Positions 1-11,239 of a stretch of 64,000 nt of DNA are shown in pieces. The DNA comes from Psococerastis gibbosa (Eukaryota > Arthropoda > Insecta > Psocodea > Psocidae), in assembly GCA_963971405.1 (NCBI GenBank), contig OZ020490.1, positions 22,407,464 through 22,471,463 on the forward strand, given 5' to 3'. The notes beneath the pieces were generated by a model that saw only the letters and a program-made list of their open reading frames with translations, was not told where the DNA came from and did not search any database. The position numbers and the translations under genes are program-made. Within the stretch, counting starts at the first letter, position 1, and every line of letters begins with the position of its first letter.

Positions 1-190
1 AAAAATTGTCCCGAGGTATGATTTTTGCAAACCTACATGAACAGACAGACAGACAGAGCCACAACCAGTTCGTAAAAACCACCGTTTTGGGTTCCTAGGA
101 CCTCAAAACGTGTAATTCCGTTGAAATCTCGGAACCGAAAATTTCGACCATCACAAAGCTTTCCTTATACTACGTATAAATTGGAAAGCA
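1..190 (-). repeat. Family A repeat, partial copy A1
   Basis: This is the hairpin end of a family A element in reverse orientation. It holds the GACAGACAGACAG microsatellite, the conserved text around GGGACCTCAAAACGTG, and the terminal TACGTATAAATTGGAAAGC. The rest of the copy lies beyond the window start. It matches the copies at 31338, 32348, 47792, 52719 and 59356. Confidence 0.85.
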
Positions 191-1384
191 AAAAAATAGA
201 AATAACAAACATATGTGGTGTCTCGTGAATTAGGGCAGTAGTTTATTAGTTATGGCTGCCTATAGTCTCAAATTATAGGTAGGTTAGCCTGTCCGGCAGT
301 AGTGACCGCTCGTAAGGCAAAGTCCCCGGGGCAAAATTAGCAAGGCCGCGGAGTTACTCAAGCGCAGCCTCATGTGAAAGCTAACTGGCGCGGCTATCCT
401 ATTGTATATGTAATTATATTATGCCCTATGGCTGTCGCATTCAAATGTAACACATACTGTATATGATGCATTTTGATTTTCGGGGACAAGGGGGAAAGGG
501 AATTCAAGCCCGTTTGAATTTTGATGCATAAATGAGAAAAATGGCATTGTATAGCATATATATATTATCTTTTTATTGGATTTAATGCATTCGTCTTCCC
601 GTCATGTTTGCTTGTACATTTTGTTCGTTTTACGGTCTTCTGATAATCTTACGATTTGTCCAATCCATCAATTTCTTATACACCTCTCTCAGTTTTGAAA
701 CAGGAATTCATAGATTATGCTTATTACAATTCTTTCCAAATTTCCAATACTGGCAGCTGGCGTCGTTGGCGGGTAGATCCTGCCTCCTGCATTTCTGCTT
801 TAAGCAACCCTGTCAGCCTGGCGGGGGGAGTGAATCTGTTTATTAAATGGAGGCACCTTAAAGGCGGCAGACTCCTTCACCTCAGGGAGAAGGGGAGTTG
901 ACTAACAGGGTGAACCTGTGCACACTGCCAAGTTTGCTGCAGTTTTGAATAGGCTCAGTTCTGGTGGATTCAACTTGATAAGGCCATTGGCAATTATTAT
1001 GAAGGGCGGCATTTTCATGTTGCAACTTGGGCAGTATGCTTGTTTTCGTGCTAATTCTGCGCCCGGGCCTTCTGGAATCTATTAAAAACTTCTAATTGAG
1101 GGTAAAGGACTACTTCTAAAGTACAGGGATTATGTCCAGTGACTCGCCTGGGGCGAAATAAGCAAGGCCAGAGTGTTACCCAAGCGTAGCCTATGAACAC
1201 TAACTATAGGGATAATCACGTTGTGTATGATGGTAGATGTAACAAAATAGTAATGGATTTTCGTAAGTGTCTATGTTGACACATTATTTGAATAGCGGGA
1301 CAGAACGGCAGGTTAAACCTATTACAGGGTCAACGACGTATTACTCAAATAGTGCCACTGTTTTATAGTGTAATTATTATTATT
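191..1384. other. Stretch without recognised gene
   Basis: About 1.2 kb with no recognisable coding region. Two similar phrases (near 318 and 1147) share GGGGCAAAATTAGCAAGGCC-like text, followed by CCAAGCGTAGCCT-like text. This suggests a diverged ~90-bp repeat. Open frames near 604-901 have no recognisable domain and I take them as chance frames. Confidence 0.5.
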
Positions 1385-2266
1385 GCTTTCCAATTTATAC
1401 GTAGTATAATGAAAGCTTCGTGATGGTCGAAATTTTCGATTCCGAGATTTCAACGGATTTACACGTTTTGAGGTCCCAGGAACCCAAAAAAGTGGTTTTT
1501 ACGAAATGTCTGTCTGTCTGTCGTTCTGTCTCTCTTTCTGTCTGTCTGTCTGTCTGTGAGTCGATTTCCGGGCAAACTACACGGTCGATTTTGATGAAAT
1601 TTTGCATGTAGGTTTACAAAAATCATGCCTCGGGAATATTTTTTTATTTTGGGCTAACTTCATTTGGGGGGGTTTATTCTCAAAAAACTCCAAAAAAACG
1701 TATAAAAAAATTCTTTCTCAAAAACGGCTCCAACGATTTCTTTTAAATTCACATAAATTGTAGTCGTTATTAATTCTAACAAAATGCGGGGGGTCGCTTG
1801 CCCCTTGATAGTTTGCTTCTGGGTGTAAAAAAATTAAAATAACTCAATTTTCTTAAAAAATAATTTTTCTGTGGAACCTTTCTATTGATGATTTCTACCT
1901 TAAGGTATGTTTTAGGTGTTCAATAGGATAACAAAATCAGTCAGGTTGCGTTCCCAAAAAAAAAAATTTGCTTCCGGGCAAAAAATTATTTTTTGAGAAA
2001 TTATGGAAAATTCACGCTCCAATGCATTACGTGACATGTGATATTGTTACTACTTACTACTGTTACAATGTATTGGTCTGTTCGTTCCAGAATATGCAAT
2101 TTAGTTTTAAGGGGTTTTTAATATATATTGAGGTGAACCCCCTCCCTCCCCCCTCGAGGGATCTGAAATTTAAGCATGGGGAAATTATTTCCTATGAAAT
2201 TACACATGTCAATATCTACTAATTTATAAATTGGAAAGCATATTCGAGTAAACTCGGACCGGTTCT
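1385..2266 (+). repeat. Family A repeat, near full-length copy A2
   Basis: A near-complete copy, starting with the hairpin GCTTTCC...(G)AAAGC and ending GGACCGGTTCT. In order it holds the terminal hairpin, the conserved block around ACACGTTTTGAGGTCCCAGG, a (TCTG)n microsatellite at about 1508-1558, a T-rich middle, and the CATATTCGAGTAAACTCGG end hairpin. It has no coding capacity; short frames across it are accidental. The flanks share a weak TATT. A pogo-like MITE abuts its 3' end. Confidence 0.88.
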
Positions 2267-2271
2267 TATTA

Positions 2272-2588
2272 CAGTTGTCCCTCGACAATGCGACACTTTG
2301 AAATCCGACGTACTCGGTAGCCACCGGCTGGCTTATCACAGGAAACAAACCAAGATTGCAACGATATGACACGACTTACATTAATTAAATTTTTGAAAAC
2401 TGTTTACAGTAGTGTGTTTTCACATCATCCTAGCTATTTAATGATTATTAATACTGCATAAAAAATTACGATTATCGAATATATCGATCCAACCCAGATT
2501 ACGGAGAAGCTTTTTTCGATAATCCGACATTTTCACTAATCCGACACCACGTCGGTCCCGCATCTGTCGGATTATTGAGGGACAATTA
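2272..2588. mobile_element. Putative TA-inserting MITE, pogo/mariner-like
   Basis: The ends form imperfect terminal inverted repeats: CAGTTGTCCCTCGACAATGC on the left, and the complement of TCGGATTATTGAGGGACAAT on the right. TA dinucleotides flank both ends, as expected of the Tc1/mariner/pogo superfamily. The interior repeats the 'ATCCGACA' phrase several times. No transposase frame is present, so this is a non-autonomous element. It inserted directly beside the end of family A copy A2. The superfamily assignment is inferred from TIR and TA alone. Confidence 0.6.
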
Positions 2589-2835
2589 TAACACAAGAAG
2601 CCCAAAAAAGCTAAAGTTTCAGATAATTTATAACATATCGAGAGAGATTAAACAAAGTACTTATACCAAAGATATTAAATGAGATTCCTCCGCCAATGAA
2701 AACCTTTAAACATATGGGAGAGTTGAAAGAGGGTATGAAGAAATGGTTGGAACTTTGGAAGGATGAATGAGCTGTAAGTGGTAATACAATAGTATTAATT
2801 ACCTAATAATAATAATATAACAAAATAAAATAAAT

Positions 2836-3190
2836 AATTAAATTGAATTGAAAACGACTTTATTGAAAAAGAAACAAAATGTGAACAGTAAGACTATAAA
2901 GTCTTGTTTTCATGCTAACCCTAAAAAAAAAAAAATAATGTATTATTGATAAATGCTTAAAATAAAATTAAATAGAGAGGAAACTAGAGAGGAAGAGTAG
3001 AAAATAAAGTATAAAATATATACAGGGGGGGGGGGCGATCCATTGTCATCAACATTACAGGACGGGAGAGAGTCTCGAGCGTTATCTAAGATACACTGTT
3101 TAAAAATTATCTTAAAGCTACTGAGTGGACTAGCTAAATAATTAAAAGTTAGATGATTATGCCTTATTTTAGCAGCATTGTATAAGTTTG
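2836..3190 (-). pseudogene. 3' end of a non-LTR retrotransposon (C-terminus plus 3' UTR)
   Basis: Read on the minus strand, the upper part encodes a relic of a reverse transcriptase C-terminus (SPLSSFKIIFKQ...ILDNA). A 3' UTR with a G/C homopolymer follows, and the copy ends in an AATTG-type repeat tail at the low-coordinate end. The plus-strand copy at 13755-14150 has the same layout and 3' UTR. In this copy the terminal stop has changed to CGA. It is a 5'-truncated, dead insertion. Confidence 0.72.
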
Positions 3191-3204
3191 ACGATTTTAT
3201 TTTA

Positions 3205-3658
3205 TTCTTTTTTTTAGCACTTTAAACAATCGCCAAATTTCAGAGCCGTCAAGGTTTTTTAATGCTTTGCCTAAGGAAATTAAAGTACGGTATTATACTG
3301 ACAGTTTTTTTTAAATTTAGAACAATCACAAAAAAAATCATTTATAATATGCCTTTTATTGAACTTAAAGATATTTTGAAGCGATAATGTTAAAATAAAA
3401 TAATATAACAAAAATAAAATAATATAACATAAATATAAATAAATAGATAAAATATTCTAAGATTTGTAAGTGTTTTAGACCATTATTTATAATTATTTGT
3501 TATGTAAGGTAATATGTAATGTTTTTGTTTGTAATAGTTATAAGGGCCACGACGCAAGTCCCCTTCACAGGGTGCACTTAGTGTGGCTCTTGGATATTTA
3601 TTAATTGTATTGCGTTTTTTTGATTAATAAATACTTACTTACTTACTTACTTACTTAA
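3205..3658 (+). pseudogene. Non-LTR retrotransposon 3' end with (TTAC)n tail
   Basis: The plus strand encodes a reverse transcriptase C-terminal phrase (SRFFNALPKEIKV) typical of jockey/CR1-like LINE ORF2 ends. A frameshift with an in-frame stop lies near 3312, and the frame resumes as KFRTITKKIIYN before a final stop near 3387. The following ~270 bp is 3' UTR, ending in AATAAATACTTACTTACTTAC, a LINE-style tandem tail. The 5' side is missing. Clade is uncertain. Confidence 0.7.
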
Positions 3659-4010
3659 TTGTACGGTATTGTATAATGTAACAGAAATATATTTATTTAT
3701 TTTATTTATTTATTTGTCTCAATCAAGCAAGCGCAAGCTTGGGATGCGGCCACTATTATTTATATAATTGAATTGTAATTATAATGGTAAATATTGGAAC
3801 AAGTAAAAAAAATATCATTATTATTATTAGTGGCTGTCTGTCTCCTAGCTGGCCTTGGGGGTTCACACGTGTTGGGGGAATTTCTTGAGAAGTTGGCGCG
3901 AATGTTTGTCGAACAGGTCTGAAAGAGTATATGGAGACATGCGAGGATGAACATGAATTTGAATTGATTTGATGGCATAATGGAACTTGTTGGCTAAGTG
4001 GTTGATTTAT
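3659..4010. other. Stretch without recognised gene
   Basis: AT-rich sequence with ATTT-type simple repeats near 3690. The phrase CAAGCAAGCGCAAGCTTGGG near 3723 loosely resembles text near 33480 and could be another LINE 3' UTR. No coding signal is visible. Confidence 0.4.
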
Positions 4011-4200
4011 TAGCAGGGGTACTCATTTGTGCCGCCATTGTGCGATGGAGACCGAGAGTGGATGGCACATTCTCGCCGAGTGCCATAAGATCTGGCGCCC
4101 AAGACTGGAACATCTGGGATGTACAATTGCTACTGACCACTGGGCTCCAGAAGTCCGACCCGTGGCCATGGCGAGATTCGCTGAAGCAGTGGGTCTTGAC
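4011..4200 (+). pseudogene. LINE ORF2 C-terminal fragment with Cys/His motif
   Basis: One plus-strand frame reads ...HLCRHCAMETESGWHILAEC... and then KIWRPRLEHLGC before a stop near 4202. The spacing Cys-x2-Cys ... His-x4-Cys, preceded by a Glu-rich linker, resembles the C-terminal Cys/His motif of several non-LTR retrotransposon polyproteins. Nothing upstream in frame extends it to a reverse transcriptase, so it is a short relic. Identification is by motif only. Confidence 0.5.
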
Positions 4201-4259
4201 TAGTACGACTGGGGGACCTATGGGTCCAAATTGCGGCCTGGGTCCCGACCACTAATACA

Positions 4260-5061
4260 AATACTAGGGGTACTCGTTTAACACTGGTAAAGAGGGAAAA
4301 GTCGGGGGAAATAGATATAAGATGGAAAAACATAAATATAGGCTAATTAACAATGGAAATTGTATTTATTTACTTAGCCTAATTTTATGTATCGATCAAT
4401 ATACTCGAGCTGAATTCTCCAACATTATCCCTTTGCTGAATTCTGATGTACACCCTCTAATAACTCTCAATAGTTTGAGTGCGTGCTAATGCGGAAGATT
4501 TAGCATAAATATGAAATGAAGTCAGATATTTCAAATATAACTTTTTATGGCTTACCAATCAATATAACTACTGCAAAGCCTCCAATATGTACAGTTTAAA
4601 AATGTACACTGTAAAAGAATTAAAATAAATTAGTACCTACCACAAGGGGGATCTATAAAAAAATTTAAATCTTAATTTTAACTTTTCTTTGATGATATCT
4701 TCCCCTATAAGAGAAATACTGGTTGAACCATCTACAATAAAATAGTATTTACAATCCATATCAAAAAGTTACACTTAATTTTTTTACTTTAGTCAACACC
4801 AACTACACACAAAATTTAGTGCATACGTGACCTAACCGACTGCTGTTAAATGTCACCAGCATAAAGAATGTCTTACATTCTGTGCAATATCTTGTATTTG
4901 TACACCCATTTCCAATTAGTATCATTTGCAAATCTCCTGTGAGTAGTCTAATATGCCCGTTGTATGTAAAAGTCTATTTAAAGTAGAACAGTTATAAAAT
5001 ATGATGATTCTACCTTGCACTATCAACAACTTTATAATGCTATCTACTTGTATAGAATATG
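4260..5061. other. Stretch without recognised gene
   Basis: AT-rich, non-repetitive as far as I can see. No open frame of note and no terminal repeats were seen. Confidence 0.5.
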
Positions 5062-5072
5062 AATTAGAAATT

Positions 5073-5456
5073 CATTAAAGAGTGTACAGCCTGTAGCGAA
5101 TTGGCAGCCCGAAATTTAATATTTTTTATTTTTTATTTAATTAACTGAGCAAGTTATTTAAGATTTGGCTTATATAAGTTGTAGAAGAACCCATCATATA
5201 ATAAGGTATTTCTAGTTTTCGAAATTTTAGTTTTTTTATTAACACGATTTTACGCGAAAAGTTATTGTTTATAAATTATTATGGTGTTTATGAAAAAACT
5301 ACAATTTCGAAAATTAAAAATACCTTATTATTTGATGCATGAAGTAGTCTTCTACAACTTTAATGAGCCAAATCTTTAATAGCTTGCTCAGTTAATTAAA
5401 TAAAAAATAAAAAGTATTAAATTTCGGGCTGCCAATTCCCTACGGGCTGAACACTT
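5073..5456. mobile_element. Palindromic (foldback) element, family B, copy B1
   Basis: The two halves are inverted copies of each other, about 150 bp each, with a ~70-bp loop. Left arm: AGTGTACAGCCTGTAGCG, then TTGGCAGCCCGAAATTTAAT, then TCTACAACTT-type text. The right arm repeats this in complement. AATTAGAAATT occurs directly outside both ends (5062-5072 and 5457-5467), an apparent 11-bp target duplication. There is no coding capacity. Copies are at 59029-59970 (interrupted) and, degenerate, at 7670-7930. Confidence 0.82.
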
Positions 5457-5467
5457 AATTAGAAATT

Positions 5468-6044
5468 AATTTAACTATTTTTTTACAATCAGAAAGTTTA
5501 CTAGATCAGATCGGTGTTATATTTCGAAATATTAGTTTGGTATCTCAATGGGGTTCTTTGAACGATCATATCTTAAGTACTCGGGTTCTGTCAGTAAAGC
5601 TAACATCGGGGGCATATACTCATATGACATTTATTCAAAAAACAGATCAACACAGATCAGTCTAGCTGAATTAATGAACTTGATTTGTAAAAATGAAGAT
5701 GGTTACTATGAGTAACTGCAGGAAGGAATTCAAGCCCTGTGGCCAACCGGTATTAGTGCTAGAAGAGTATTTCATCTTTCTTGATAGCTCTGTAATAAAT
5801 ATTTCAGGTTAAATTTGATTTAGTTCTAAAACTTATGTATTCGGGGTGTTCGATCGTATAATCACTGCTTGTACCCTGTATAACTGCATGCTTGGCATAC
5901 TTAAAACGCCTAACACGTATACAGTACAATAAAAGCGTACATTTTTCAAAACATTTTTCTCCACAGAACTCCGTTAAGTGCTAAAACAACTTTAATTAAC
6001 TATTAACCGACACCTATCCTGACTGATACGAAGCCTAATAATAG
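5468..6044. other. Stretch without recognised gene
   Basis: No gene, terminal repeat or homology to other parts of the window was seen here. Confidence 0.45.
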
Positions 6045-6059
6045 TACGTACAGTACCTC

Positions 6060-6540
6060 ACAGACAGAAAAATGCCAAAGAAGCTCAAGGGTCGAATATA
6101 TAAGCAAGTGGTCCGACCCTGCATGCTGTACGGTGCGGAGTGTTGGGTTAGGAAGCGAGATGAAAACAAAATCCACGTGGCGGAGATGAGAATGCTACGA
6201 AGAGCGTGTGGACTGACCTTGCAAGACCGGCGCCGAAATGAGGACATAAGGTTGGAGATGAAAACTGGTGATGTCGCACTGAAGCTAAGGGAAAGAAGAC
6301 TCAGTTGGTGGGGCCACGTCCAGAGCAGGGAGGAAACATCCCTCCTAAAGCGTATACAGAACATGACACTCCCTGGACCCCGCCCCCGGGAAAGACCGAA
6401 AATGACACTCCCCAGAAAAATTGAAGAAGACATATCTCGCCCTGAACAAGGAAGACGCTCTAAACAGAGTTGTTTGGAAACGCCGCTGCCGTGCCACCGA
6501 CCCTCCCTGAGGACAAAGGCGATTTAAAAGTGAAGTAAGT
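6060..6540 (+). pseudogene. LINE reverse transcriptase C-terminal relic
   Basis: The frame starting near 6072 encodes the region after the palm of a LINE reverse transcriptase: IYKQVVRPCMLYGAECW, then RRLSWWGHVQ, then PRPRERPKMT. This Trp-Trp-Gly-His-Val pattern is typical of animal LINE ORF2 C-termini. Near 6440 the frame shifts; the expected continuation (LNKEDALNRVVWKRRCR) is in another frame, so the copy is dead. It ends near the tail GTGAAGTAAGTAG, similar to the tail of the copy at 28274. The start codon at 6072 is internal, not a real start. Confidence 0.8.
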
Positions 6541-6911
6541 AGATATGTTTACAGTCAATCCATGCTTGATTATGACAGATTGACAGACATTCTCATGGAG
6601 ACTTATGCAGCATCTCAGGTTGTACCAGGTATCCATGGACTTTAGTCTTTATTAGAATAATAGGAAGGGTATATAGCTTAGGGTCTTCATTTGCATTATA
6701 TGATCCGCTATTAATGCCAAAGTGCCGGCATGTAATAATTACTACCTTTGAGTACTTCCTCAAATAAGGCTTGGCGATTGTATTGGGTATGTAATTTGCG
6801 GAACTGATGGTATGCATTAGATTACAAAAAGATAAGAACTATCTATTAATTTCTTACTGTTATTTTCAGATCCTATTTAATAGAATCGGCATTTTAATTT
6901 TTTTTTTTTTT
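6541..6911. other. Stretch without recognised gene
   Basis: Unremarkable AT-rich spacer ending in a T run that abuts family A copy A3. Confidence 0.45.
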
Positions 6912-7660
6912 GCTTTCCAATTTATACGTAGTATAAGGAAAGCTTTGTGACGGTCGAAATTTTCGATTCCGACATTTCAACGGATTTACACGTTTTAAGG
7001 TCCCAAGAACCCAAAAAAGTGGTTTTTACGAAATGTCTGTCTGTCTGTCGTTCTGCCTCTCTTTCTGTCTGTCTGTCTGTCGATTTCCGGGCAAATTACT
7101 CGGTCAATTTCGATGAAATTCGGCATGCAGGTTCACAAAAATCATTCCTCGGAACAATTTTTTTTATTTAGGGCTGACTTAATTTGGGGGGGTTTTATTC
7201 TCAAAAACTCCAAAAAAACGTCTAAAAACATTATTTCTCAAAAACGGCTCCAACGATTTCTTTTAAATTCACATATATTGTAGTCGTTATTAATGTTAAC
7301 GAAATGCGGGGGGTCGCTTGCCCCTTGATAGATTGCTTCTGGGGGTAAAAAAATAAAAATAACTTAATTTTAATGAAAAATGACTAAAAAATAATTTTTT
7401 CTGCAAAATCTTTCTATCGATGATTTCTAACTTCAGGTATGTTTTAGGTGTTAAATTGAGTAACGAAACCGGACAGGTTGCTTTCCCAGAAAAGTATTTG
7501 GTTTTGTGCAAAAAAATGTTTTTTTGAAAAAATGATAGAAAATTCACGCTCAAGTGTATTGCGTGCCCTGCCAGTATTGATGTGTGGTAATGTGTTGATC
7601 TGACCTAACTAGAATTTGCCTCACCTCCAGTGACGTCAGGTTGCCCCCCAAAAGCAAGTT
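6912..7660 (+). repeat. Family A repeat, copy A3, 3' truncated
   Basis: Starts at the terminal hairpin GCTTTCC...GGAAAGC. It runs through the TCTG microsatellite (about 7033-7080) and the T-rich middle, and stops soon after the TGACGTCA-containing block at 7631. The distal GGACCGGTTCT end is missing and is replaced by a family B-like fragment. Confidence 0.87.
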
Positions 7661-7669
7661 CTATTCAAG

Positions 7670-7930
7670 CTGCGCAAGACTATTTCATGCATCATAATAC
7701 GGGGTATTTTTGATTTTTGATATTATTGTTTTTGCATGAATTTACATTGGATATAATTTTAGTCGCCAGTAATTGAACTGTTCAACCAAAATTATAAGTA
7801 CCTTAAAATATGACACATGACATTATCTTCTACAACTTGAATAGACTAAATATATAATAACTTGCTCAATAAATTGCATATGAAATAAAATTCAATAAAA
7901 ATATCAGATGTGCAAATTCCCTATATTCTA
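7670..7930. repeat. Degenerate family B palindrome fragment, copy B3
   Basis: The left part reads GACTATTTCATGCATCATAA. The right part reads TCTTCTACAACTT...AATAACTTGCTCA...CAAATTCCCTA. These match the inner and right-arm text of the 5073-5456 palindrome at reduced identity. The outer left arm is absent. Confidence 0.55.
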
Positions 7931-8753
7931 TACCCTCTTACGCGGGTCTAATGTATTCCATCCAACTAAGTCTCATCGTGTATGAGAGGACTTCAAAACG
8001 TTTCCGAGAAAGTAACCATAACATGCGGAATAAATCGGGGTCAACAGGGCTAAACGATAAATTATAATTATTTTACTATTAGGGACACAGTCCCGGAAAT
8101 CAATAAAAAAGTAGGTAAGTTAGGCCTAATCAAAGAATTTAGACGATCTTAATTAAACCTCAATTATTATGACATGTGTTTAAGATAATTTATCGTGTTC
8201 ATCCAATAATTATGGACCCATAGGGTATGACTGTTGAAAGAAAATGTTTAGTCGGAGAAGATTGGAATGCCACTTTACGATGTTTACCTTGCAGTTCCGA
8301 GGAAAATAAAATTTCATGGGGTACAACCAACCAAATACAAATTATCTTTAGTTTAGGCTCTGATGGGATTTCTTTTAAGTGGCCGAACAGAAAGTTTTGA
8401 GAAAATAAGGTAAACCAAGTTTGAAGCGAATACAAGCTGGAAATTTTAAAACAAAGCTTGTCCAAGATTTTCCAAGCTATCCGATGGATTTCAGCTGTAC
8501 CAAAATATCAAAAATATAAAAAATTAAAAAGCTAGTTTTAGCCTTTTCAACATTTCAATTAATTGTTTCTATTGATGGTGAACTGTGCCAAGCCAGACTA
8601 AGATTTTTCGAAACCAAGGTCCAAGGCAAGCTCACCCAAATTTTTTTCCAAGCTATGCCGAAACTTTATAAAGAAAATAAAAGAAATAACCAAAAATCTT
8701 GCCTTGATAAGGCCAGTTAGGTCCATCACTACAATATTTAAAAATACCCCTTT
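7931..8753. other. Stretch without recognised gene
   Basis: No coding region recognised. The 8400-8700 part contains many scattered CCAAGCT/AAGCTTG phrases with inverted arrangement, which may be a very old diverged repeat. I could not define ends. Confidence 0.4.
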
Positions 8754-8761
8754 CTTTATGT

Positions 8762-9017
8762 CAAGGCCGTGCCCAGGTTTTTTTTTGGGGGGGGGGGTTC
8801 TAATTTTTTTTTACTTAATTTATTAATAGAAGTCCATTCTATCAAGTGTTCAAATTCAAATAAATTTATTCCAGCAATTCTTCGAACAATACAGGTTGAC
8901 ATAAAATGTTAAACTATATACCTAAAATATAAAATTAAATTTGTGTAAAGCCCTTTTATTTCGGGGGGGGGGGGTCCGGTCCCCTTGGACCACCCCCCCC
9001 CCCTGGGCACGGCCATG
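8762..9017. mobile_element. Non-autonomous hAT MITE (CAAGGCCGTGCCCAGG ends)
   Basis: The left end CAAGGCCGTGCCCAGG is matched by the inverted right end CCTGGGCACGGCCATG. CTTTATGT on the left and TTTTATGT on the right give an 8-bp target duplication with one mismatch, the hAT signature. Both ends carry G or C runs of ten or more just inside the TIR. The interior has a LINE-like 3' UTR fragment (TTCAAATTCAAATAAATTTA). There is no transposase frame. It shares its family with 22028-22201. Confidence 0.85.
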
Positions 9018-9025
9018 TTTTATGT

Positions 9026-9572
9026 TGAAACTAGCGAGCAAAGGTGATATAGCAATAGTTTGCATCATGTGTCACACATGATTTACCATTATATTAGCAC
9101 CTTTACTCTTTTTGATGTATAAAATGAATCATCACAACTGTTATTCAATTCACAACTCAACAATAAATGGACACAAATTATTACCTCTTGTGTGATAATG
9201 CAGTTGCGGATGATACTTGTTAAGTCATAATAAATTGGACAAGTTGCATAAATCTGGGTTCCTTTGCATTAATACAGTAAAGATATCGAATAACGATAAA
9301 GAAATAATTCATATTTTGAAGCGTGACTTCATATAATGGGAAAATCATGAAATCTGGATGGTTAAACTTTTTTTTTGACGTAAACTGGGGGCAAATTTCT
9401 CGATGGATTTCGATCAAAGGTCTGGATTGACACTCAGGGGGGGGGGGGGGAGCTGCTGTTAAAGGCAAATTCCACCATGTATAGTACTGTATCGCTCATT
9501 GGTTAATTGATCAGTATTCAAGAATAAAAAGAAGATTCTTTTTTCTTTCTTTGTTTTTATTTATTTAAAAAA
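9026..9572. other. Stretch without recognised gene
   Basis: No gene seen. It contains a G run near 9437-9450 without detectable terminal repeats. Confidence 0.4.
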
Positions 9573-9655
9573 AGGTTAATTGCATACAAACAATTTAATG
9601 AATTTATCCGATTGACCTCTTCAGTCGCCTTTGTAGGTTAGTACCCGTGTCTAAT
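9573..9655 (-). repeat. SINE-G fragment (3' half)
   Basis: In reverse orientation this carries the conserved GCATACAAACAATTTAATGA and GACCTCTTCAGTCGCC phrases of the dispersed element seen complete at 13252-13425. The 5' half is missing. Confidence 0.65.
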
Positions 9656-9869
9656 TCTGATGTTCCGGAAATCTTACCAACATAGTTTCTGATTCATTTG
9701 GGATAGGGTAAAACAACTACAGAGAAATTTGTCCAGCAGTGTATCCGAATCAATCCAAGGTTTAGATAAAATAAATATATAATATAATAAATAAACAACT
9801 ATGTATAGAAAGTGACGGGGGCGGGGGCCGGGTGTGGCAGCGTCTCGGTGAACTTTATCATACTGCATA

Positions 9870-9990
9870 GGCGCCTATTCCATTTGTCAATATTCCGTCA
9901 TTTGTGCATCGATAATTGATGAGGTGAAATAGAGTAAAGAAAAAAATCTCATCAATTATTGAAGAAAAATTGACAAGTGGAATAGCCGCC
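9870..9990. mobile_element. GGCGC-type palindromic MITE, copy N1
   Basis: The ends GGCGCCTATTCCATTTGTCA and (in complement) GGCGGCTATTCCACTTGTCA are inverted repeats. The interior holds a second inverted pair, ATCAATAATTGATGAG-like against CTCATCAATTATTG. The same design is at 58566-58700. TA-rich flanks suggest a PIF/Harbinger- or mariner-like insertion, but the duplication is not clear in this copy. Confidence 0.72.
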
Positions 9991-10229
9991 ATATCCTAAT
10001 ACCTAACTACATTAAGAAAGCGTATAAACATCGCTTACTGAATAGTTTACAGTATTTCCTTTATTGGTGAAAAAAAATCATTACAATATAGTTATGGCAA
10101 GACCCTGGGTAATCCCGTGCATGGCTTATCAATGCAAATTAGTTGATCCCTTGCGCTAAAGGAACAACTGTGTATATGGCCCCAAAGGTCGTACTTAGTA
10201 AACAATGAAACAAGTCGACTTTGCACATA

Positions 10230-10609
10230 GGCGCCCATACCATTGACCGGCTAGGGCTATTTCCAAAAACGGTGACGTGCTTGCAGACATTCAAGACTTA
10301 GGTGGAGTTTCCACCGACCTCGCATTGCAGAATTGACGGAAATGTTTATTTTCCTCTATGCCATAGTTAAAATTGATCAATGATCATACAGTAAAATCAC
10401 AAACAAACTAAAATTAAAAAATGGCGTCATGGGATATGTTAAGTACAAACATTTTAATAGATTTCTATAAAAAGAAAAATTCTAATTTCCGTCAATGTCA
10501 TTTGCATTCTGCAATGCGAGGTCGGTGGAAACGCAACCTATGTCTTGAATGTCTGCTACCACGTCACTGTTTTTGGAAATAGCCCTATCCGGTCAATGGA
10601 ATGGGCGCC
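10230..10609. mobile_element. GGCGC-type concentric palindromic MITE, copy N2
   Basis: The outer inverted ends GGCGCCCAT(A/T)CCATTGACCGG enclose a second inverted pair (TTTCCAAAAACGGTGACGTG), then a third (TTTCCACCGACCTCGCATTG), then the ATTGATCAATGATCA core. The third layer and core recur in 48813-49205, and the core alone in 43684-44153, with different outer layers. No coding sequence. Confidence 0.8.
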
Positions 10610-11200
10610 TAAGCACACTAGGCTATACGTAGGTATTGAATATTGAATTTTCGTAAGATGCTATAAGCTCACACATGGGGGGGGGGGGTATAGAGGGGTA
10701 TAGAATAGGGGTAGATAGCACTAGCCACCCTAGCTTTGTGAATTTTAAAACCACAAAAAAAATCGCGAATAATCGTGATAATGTTAATATACACATAATA
10801 GTCTCCTTAGTAACTTTGTAAAACTTGCTGTCACTCATTGTTAAAAATAACTTGGTACAATTTTACGTAATAAATACATGAGATAATGTTAATAATTGGA
10901 GACCATTGTTTATATTAGTAATAGACCCAGGCCAAGCTGTGTCGAGCTTTATTAATGTTTGGCTTAGATTGGAAAACATTTGCTAGCTTGAATTGGAGCT
11001 TTGCTTAGTTCAGGGGCATCAAAAAACATAAATAATTAGATTACTCGTGACTTCGTGGTATTTCATTTTAATAAACAAAAAATAACAAAAACTTAGAGTT
11101 TTACATAAAACTTGTTATAACAAAACGAATTAGTAAAACCCAAATAATCGTTAAGAAGTTAACTTTTTCTAAGAAACCCACTTGTGTTATAGTATAAAAC
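10610..11200. other. Stretch without recognised gene
   Basis: No gene. A G run occurs near 10678-10688. The 10925-11030 part has CCAAGCT/GAGCTTT phrases like those near 8500 and 12300, possibly an old dispersed repeat. Confidence 0.4.
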
Positions 11201-11204
11201 CCTG

Positions 11205-11236
11205 AGCGCTTTCGGCAAGAAATGCCATCTTCAGAG
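11205..11236 (-). ncRNA. Hammerhead-ribozyme-like motif, probably Penelope-like element debris
   Basis: On the minus strand: CTGAAGA, an extra T, the stem GGCA/TGCC around a short loop, then GAAAGC. This is the hammerhead core order CUGANGA, helix II, GAAA, with one extra nucleotide before the helix. Known Penelope-like retroelements carry hammerhead motifs in their terminal repeats. Activity cannot be judged by eye because helices I and III were not established. Confidence 0.45.
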
Positions 11237-11239
11237 GGA

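Noticed and set aside
604..901. Two overlapping ~80-residue open frames
   Set aside because: Short, overlapping in different frames, and without any recognisable domain.
1395..1607. Frames of repeated Ser/Cys/Leu/Val or Asp/Arg/Thr/Gln in family A copies
   Set aside because: They are translations of the TCTG/CAGA microsatellite within a non-coding repeat.
1385..2266. Classic Helitron with CTRR end for family A
   Set aside because: The end reads GGTTCT(T) with no CTAG/CTRR, and the start is not TC. Helentron-like remains only a possibility.
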